Notes under the pieces: generated by a model
What the model saw: the letters and a program-made list of their open reading frames with translations, nothing else
Databases searched by the model: none
What the model was told of the DNA's origin: nothing
Made by a program: the position numbers and the translations under genes
Part shown: positions 6,181-9,282 of the stretch, piece after piece
Position numbering within the stretch: position 1 is the stretch's first letter
Layout: each line of letters begins with the position of its first letter
Assembly (NCBI GenBank): GCA_012961055.1
Contig: DUAA01000170.1
Location: 10,031 to 19,312 of the forward strand
Direction: 5' to 3'
Length of the DNA stretch: 9,282 bases
Source: Nitrospinaceae bacterium
GTDB lineage: Bacteria > Nitrospinota > Nitrospinia > Nitrospinales > VA-1

Positions 6181-6969
6181 TTAGTTGGAGGCGCTAGTTC
6201 CTTTGGCTTCTTGCCAGTATTGTTCTAGTTCAATGAGGGGAGTATCTTTCAGTTCTTTGCCTTGCTTTGCGACTTGTTGTTCGATGTATTGAAAGCGTTG
6301 GATGAATTTGTTATTGGTGGTGCGCAGAGCTTCTTCGGCATCTATTTTTTTGAATTTGGCGATATTGACCAACACGAATAAGATGTCACCCAGTTCTGCT
6401 TGAATATTGGTTTCTTTTCCTGAAAGTATGGCTTCCTTGAACTCTGCGACTTCTTCATCGAGTTTGTCGAAGACGGAGGTGATTTCATCCCAGTCGAACC
6501 CTTGTTTGGCGGCTTTCTTTTGAAGTTTTTGTGCACGGAGGAGTCCAGGTAAGTGTTTGGGAACTCCATCCAGTGCTGATTTTCTATTTGCGCTGATTTT
6601 TTCCTGCTTTTTGATTTCTTCCCATTGCGTTACCACCTCATCGGGGGTTTCAAGTTTTCCTTCTTGAAATACATGCGGATGGCGGCGGACCATTTTTTCG
6701 CTGATGCATTGCACCACGTCCTGGATATTGAACTCACCTCGGTTCTCAGAGATTTTTGCGTGAAATAAAATCTGGTAAAGTAGGTCTCCCAGTTCGTCTT
6801 TGATTTCTTCTGGGTTATTGCGATCCAGAGCTTCGAGTGTTTCGTAGACTTCCTCAACCAAAAAGGGTTTCAGGCTTTCGCGGGTTTGCACCTTATCCCA
6901 GGGGCAGCCGTTTTCGCTCATTAAGGTGTCGACAATTTCGGTTAGTTTTTTGAATGCAGAATCTTTCAT
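6181..6969 (-). CDS. mazG: Nucleoside triphosphate pyrophosphohydrolase MazG
   Basis: The 262-aa product has the full-length tandem MazG architecture of the E. coli-type enzyme, which hydrolyses (d)NTPs to NMP and pyrophosphate and cleans the nucleotide pool. The N-terminal repeat has CPWDKVQT (22-29) and metal-binding acids E39, E40, E43, E59 and D62 (EEVYE, DELGD). The linker has RRHPHVF (95-101). The C-terminal repeat has E172, E173, E176, E192 and D195 (EEVAE, AELGD). FDWD (158-161) precedes the second repeat as usual. Both acidic sites are complete. The ATG lies 6 nt after the hemW stop, and an AGGT ribosome site is embedded in the last hemW codons, so translation is probably coupled. 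The pairing with hemW looks like a housekeeping operon; no mazEF toxin genes are present. Confidence 0.96.
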   Translation of the reverse strand: MKDSAFKKLTEIVDTLMSENGCPWDKVQTRESLKPFLVEEVYETLEALDRNNPEEIKDELGDLLYQILFHAKISENRGEFNIQDVVQCISEKMVRRHPHVFQEGKLETPDEVVTQWEEIKKQEKISANRKSALDGVPKHLPGLLRAQKLQKKAAKQGFDWDEITSVFDKLDEEVAEFKEAILSGKETNIQAELGDILFVLVNIAKFKKIDAEEALRTTNNKFIQRFQYIEQQVAKQGKELKDTPLIELEQYWQEAKGTSASN

Positions 6970-6975
6970 ATAGTA

Positions 6976-8106
6976 TTAACCTAAAAATTTTATAATGACG
7001 GAGTCAGCGAGGTAAATTCCTTTTTGCGACAGGGCCATTCGATTGTGATTGAGAGTGATCAGTTCGTCGTTGAGTAAGGAGTTGATCACGTTACCGTAAA
7101 CTTTTTTAAAGGAAATTTGAAATCGGGTTTCAAATTCAGCAATATGGATGCCTTTCAAGCGACGAAGCCCAAGCATAATGGTCTCGCCCATGGCATGCAG
7201 AAGGTCGAGCTTTTCTTTTGATTCCACCGCACATCCTTTTTCCTGAATCGCACGGATGTAGCGGGAGGGCAGATTGATATTCTTAGACCGCTCTCCACCT
7301 ATATAGGATGAGGCACCGGCCCCAAGGCCGAGGTATTCCCCATTATCCCAATAATTGAGGTTGTGCTTGCACTCGAAACCGGGTCGGGCAAAATTTGAAA
7401 TCTCATATTGCTCATAACCAGCGGATTGCAAAGTTTCAATGGTGGTCGTGAACATTTCCAGTTGGGTGTCTTCCGGAGGAAGCGTAAGGAGGCCATGCTT
7501 CTGCAATTTATAAAAAGAGGTTGCGGGTTCAATCGTCAAACCGTAGGCTGAGATATGGTTAGGATTTTTTTCGAGAGCCTGCTGTAAGTGAGACTTCCAT
7601 TTTTTCGGGGATTGGCCGGGGAGACCGGACATTAAATCGAGAGAGAGATTGTCAAACCCTGCCAGGCGCGCCCGATTTACTGTGGTGTGGATCTCTTCTT
7701 CGTTGTGTACCCGTTCTAAAAGTTTCAACTCATCCGCATCAAAGGATTGCACGCCTATGCTGATGCGGTTGAATCCTGAACCGCGGATTTGTTCTAGCGT
7801 CTCTCGTTTAATGGTCGCCGGGTTGGCTTCGATGCTAATTTCACAATATTCGGTGAGGTTGAAAAGATCCTTCACTCTTCTGAGTATTTTATCCAACTGG
7901 TCTGGAGGTAAAAGGGTGGGGGTGCCACCTCCAAAAAATACTGTTGGGACTGAGTGATCAGTCTGTATTGGTGCGTAATACTCAATCTCCGATAAGAGAG
8001 CTGTAACATAAACTTCCGATTCCTCTATATTTTCCGGATGGGAATTAAAATCGCAATAGCCGCATTTGTGCAGGCAGTAGGGAATGTGAATATATAATCC
8101 GTTCAT
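6976..8106 (-). CDS. hemW: Radical SAM heme chaperone HemW
   Basis: From the ATG at 8104-8106 the product is 376 aa, normal for HemW. The radical-SAM cluster motif CLHKCGYCDF (C11, C15, C18) sits just after LYIHIPY. The Phe after the third spacing (CDF, not CxC) is the feature that separates HemW from true coproporphyrinogen dehydrogenase HemN. FFGGGTPT follows at about 57-64, and ISIGVQSFD, LDLMSGLPGQ and the C-terminal HNLNYW...YLGLGAGA segment are all present. HemW binds heme and delivers it to respiratory proteins. The frame continues upstream to a TTG at 8125-8127, which would add seven residues. I prefer the ATG because family members start immediately before LYIHIP; neither start has a clear ribosome site. 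mazG follows after 6 nt. Confidence 0.95.
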   Translation of the reverse strand: MNGLYIHIPYCLHKCGYCDFNSHPENIEESEVYVTALLSEIEYYAPIQTDHSVPTVFFGGGTPTLLPPDQLDKILRRVKDLFNLTEYCEISIEANPATIKRETLEQIRGSGFNRISIGVQSFDADELKLLERVHNEEEIHTTVNRARLAGFDNLSLDLMSGLPGQSPKKWKSHLQQALEKNPNHISAYGLTIEPATSFYKLQKHGLLTLPPEDTQLEMFTTTIETLQSAGYEQYEISNFARPGFECKHNLNYWDNGEYLGLGAGASSYIGGERSKNINLPSRYIRAIQEKGCAVESKEKLDLLHAMGETIMLGLRRLKGIHIAEFETRFQISFKKVYGNVINSLLNDELITLNHNRMALSQKGIYLADSVIIKFLG

Positions 8107-8223
8107 GGTATGATTGAGAAAATACAAGGGTTTGTTAGGTATCCTTAACAGATTTTAGCTTACACCTTGGGATTTTTGCGAATTATTATGATGTCCAACT
8201 CCATACAATAGCGAAAAATAATT

Positions 8224-9102
8224 ATGGTAGATGTATTCAAGTCGGGTTATGCCAGCATAATTGGTCGGCCCAATGTAGGTAAGTCCACGCTTTTAAATCG
8301 ATTAATGATGCAAAAAATAGCAGTGACTTCCCGACGGCCCCAGACCACGCGGAACAAAATTACCGGCGTTTTGCATTTGCCAAACGCACAGATTATCCTC
8401 GTGGATACACCTGGAATTCATCAGTCAGATAGGACCCTGAACGAAATGATGGTGCGAACAAGCATCAGCACTTTCTCGGACGTGGACCTGATTCTTGTGA
8501 TGTTCTCTGCTGATGCGGGATTTTGCGGTGATGATGAATTTGTTTTAAATGCCATGCGGGGAGTTAAAAAAATAGACTTGGTTGAAAAGCCTGTGCTTCT
8601 AACGTTGATGGATGAGATGAACCGAAAATCTTTATTTGAGGAAATAATTCCCATTTCGGCACTTAAGCGAGATGGACTGGATTCATTAAAGAGTTTGATT
8701 TTAAACTACCTGCCGGAAGGACCTCAATATTTTCCCAAGGAAATGGTGACGGATTGTCCAGAAACTTTCCTTTTTGGTGAAATCATTCGTGAGAAGATTT
8801 TAAACCTCACCCGGTTTGAAGTGCCACATTCAGTAGCGGTGGTGGTGGAAGACATGTTTGAACAGGAAAATGGGGTTATACAGATCGATGCTACGGTTTA
8901 TGCTGAGAAGGGCTCTCAGAAAAAAATATTGATTGGCGAGAGAGGAAGTATGCTAAAAAATATCGGAAAGCAAGCACGTCAGGAACTAGAAAAACGTCTG
9001 GGTGCTAAAGTGTTTTTGAAATTGTTCGTGAAAGTGAAAGCCAACTGGAGAGACAAGAGTCAGTTCATAAAGGAGTTCGGTTATTCCAATGATTCATTTT
9101 AA
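8224..9102 (+). CDS. era: GTPase Era with apparent loss of the G4 strand/motif
   Basis: The 292-aa protein is Era, the GTPase that binds the 3' end of 16S rRNA and assists 30S assembly. G1 GRPNVGKS (14-21), the G2 region SRRPQTTR (36-43), G3 DTPG (61-64) and G5 SAL (145-147) are intact. The C-terminal KH domain has a GERG loop in ILIGERGSMLKNIG and ends in the usual WRDK...FGY. The G4 site is abnormal: where family members read roughly K-x-P-V-I-L-x-x-N-K-I-D, this protein goes straight from V114 to KKID (115-118). That is an apparent 8-residue gap removing the beta strand and the Asn of NKxD. The overall length is short by about the same amount. This would be expected to impair guanine specificity, yet the remainder is well conserved. 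The ATG at 8224 has no obvious ribosome site. The end overlaps map by 14 nt. Confidence 0.93.
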   Translation: MVDVFKSGYASIIGRPNVGKSTLLNRLMMQKIAVTSRRPQTTRNKITGVLHLPNAQIILVDTPGIHQSDRTLNEMMVRTSISTFSDVDLILVMFSADAGFCGDDEFVLNAMRGVKKIDLVEKPVLLTLMDEMNRKSLFEEIIPISALKRDGLDSLKSLILNYLPEGPQYFPKEMVTDCPETFLFGEIIREKILNLTRFEVPHSVAVVVEDMFEQENGVIQIDATVYAEKGSQKKILIGERGSMLKNIGKQARQELEKRLGAKVFLKLFVKVKANWRDKSQFIKEFGYSNDSF

Positions 9103-9282
9103 AACAGATGAAGAAATAAGGACCATGAAGGAAAGTTGCCGTCTTGCGGCAGAAGTCCTGGTAATGATTGAGCCATATGTGAAACCTGGTGTGACCACTG
9201 AAAGGCTGGACCAGATTTGCCACGATTATATTACGTCCCATGGGGCTGTTCCCTCGCCATTGAACTATCGAGGGTTTCCAAA
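9089..9282 (+). CDS. map: Type I methionine aminopeptidase (5' part)
   Basis: Only the first 64 codons lie in the window; the gene runs off the right edge. The start MIHFKTDEEIRTMKES, then VKPGVTT and LDQICHDYI, and finally PLNYRGFP, are the characteristic N-terminal sequence of bacterial type I methionine aminopeptidase, which removes the initiator Met from nascent proteins. The metal-binding Asp, His and Glu residues lie beyond the window, so activity cannot be judged. The ATG at 9089 lies inside the last codons of era in another frame (14-nt overlap). AAAGGAG (9069-9075) sits 13 nt upstream, slightly far but usable, and implies cotranscription with era. A later in-frame ATG at 9125 would cut conserved residues and is unlikely. 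Confidence 0.93.
   Translation, partial: MIHFKTDEEIRTMKESCRLAAEVLVMIEPYVKPGVTTERLDQICHDYITSHGAVPSPLNYRGFP

Noticed and set aside
8107..8127. TTG start for HemW
   Set aside because: The ATG at 8106 gives the family-typical N-terminus just before LYIHIP, and the TTG has no better ribosome site.
8161..8223. Promoter for era (TACAAT at 8204-8209, TATGAT at 8187-8192)
   Set aside because: Neither has a correctly spaced -35 hexamer, and the first would leave almost no leader before the ATG.

Overview
The window is ordinary Gram-negative bacterial chromosome: moderate to low G+C, AT-rich spacers, short operons on both strands. The gene set (FabG-like reductase, OmpR-type two-component system, exported SH3-repeat protein, membrane GT2 glycosyltransferase, HemW, MazG, Era, Map) does not fix the taxon. 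The Era, HemW and MazG sequences look to me like deltaproteobacterial or Nitrospinota-type proteins, but that is an impression and no database comparison was made. There is no rRNA, tRNA, CRISPR array, insertion sequence or obvious phage material.

Layout. 84-824 (-) is a classical short-chain dehydrogenase/reductase. Divergent from it, 965-1216 (+) is a two-TM small protein of unknown role. Next comes a tight plus-strand operon: a 68-aa helical protein (1390-1596), whose stop codon abuts the start of a PhoB/CusR-type response regulator (1597-2265), followed 2 nt later by its sensor kinase (2268-3683). A roughly 300-nt spacer holds a candidate hairpin terminator and a striking nested inverted repeat (3820-3878). 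On the minus strand, 3983-4429 encodes a secreted tandem SH3-like protein. After a 345-nt AT-rich divergent spacer, a TTG-started membrane glycosyltransferase (4775-5908, +) resembles the CrtQ/HpnB branch of GT2. The next spacer contains a probable small frameshifted gene (5931-6055, -). hemW and mazG form a minus-strand pair (8106-6181) with a 6-nt gap. era (8224-9102, +) overlaps the start of map (9089 onward), which runs off the window.

How the genes relate. The 68-aa protein, regulator and kinase probably work as one signalling unit, with the small protein as a possible accessory. HemW/MazG and Era/Map are housekeeping pairs (heme delivery, nucleotide-pool sanitation; ribosome maturation, N-terminal Met removal).

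I do not see a clear new multi-gene system. The most noteworthy observation is that Era appears to lack about 8 residues that normally form the strand leading into the G4 guanine-specificity motif, so NKxD is reduced to KKID. The frameshifted small gene, the nested inverted repeat and the protein coupled to the two-component system are the other items worth checking.
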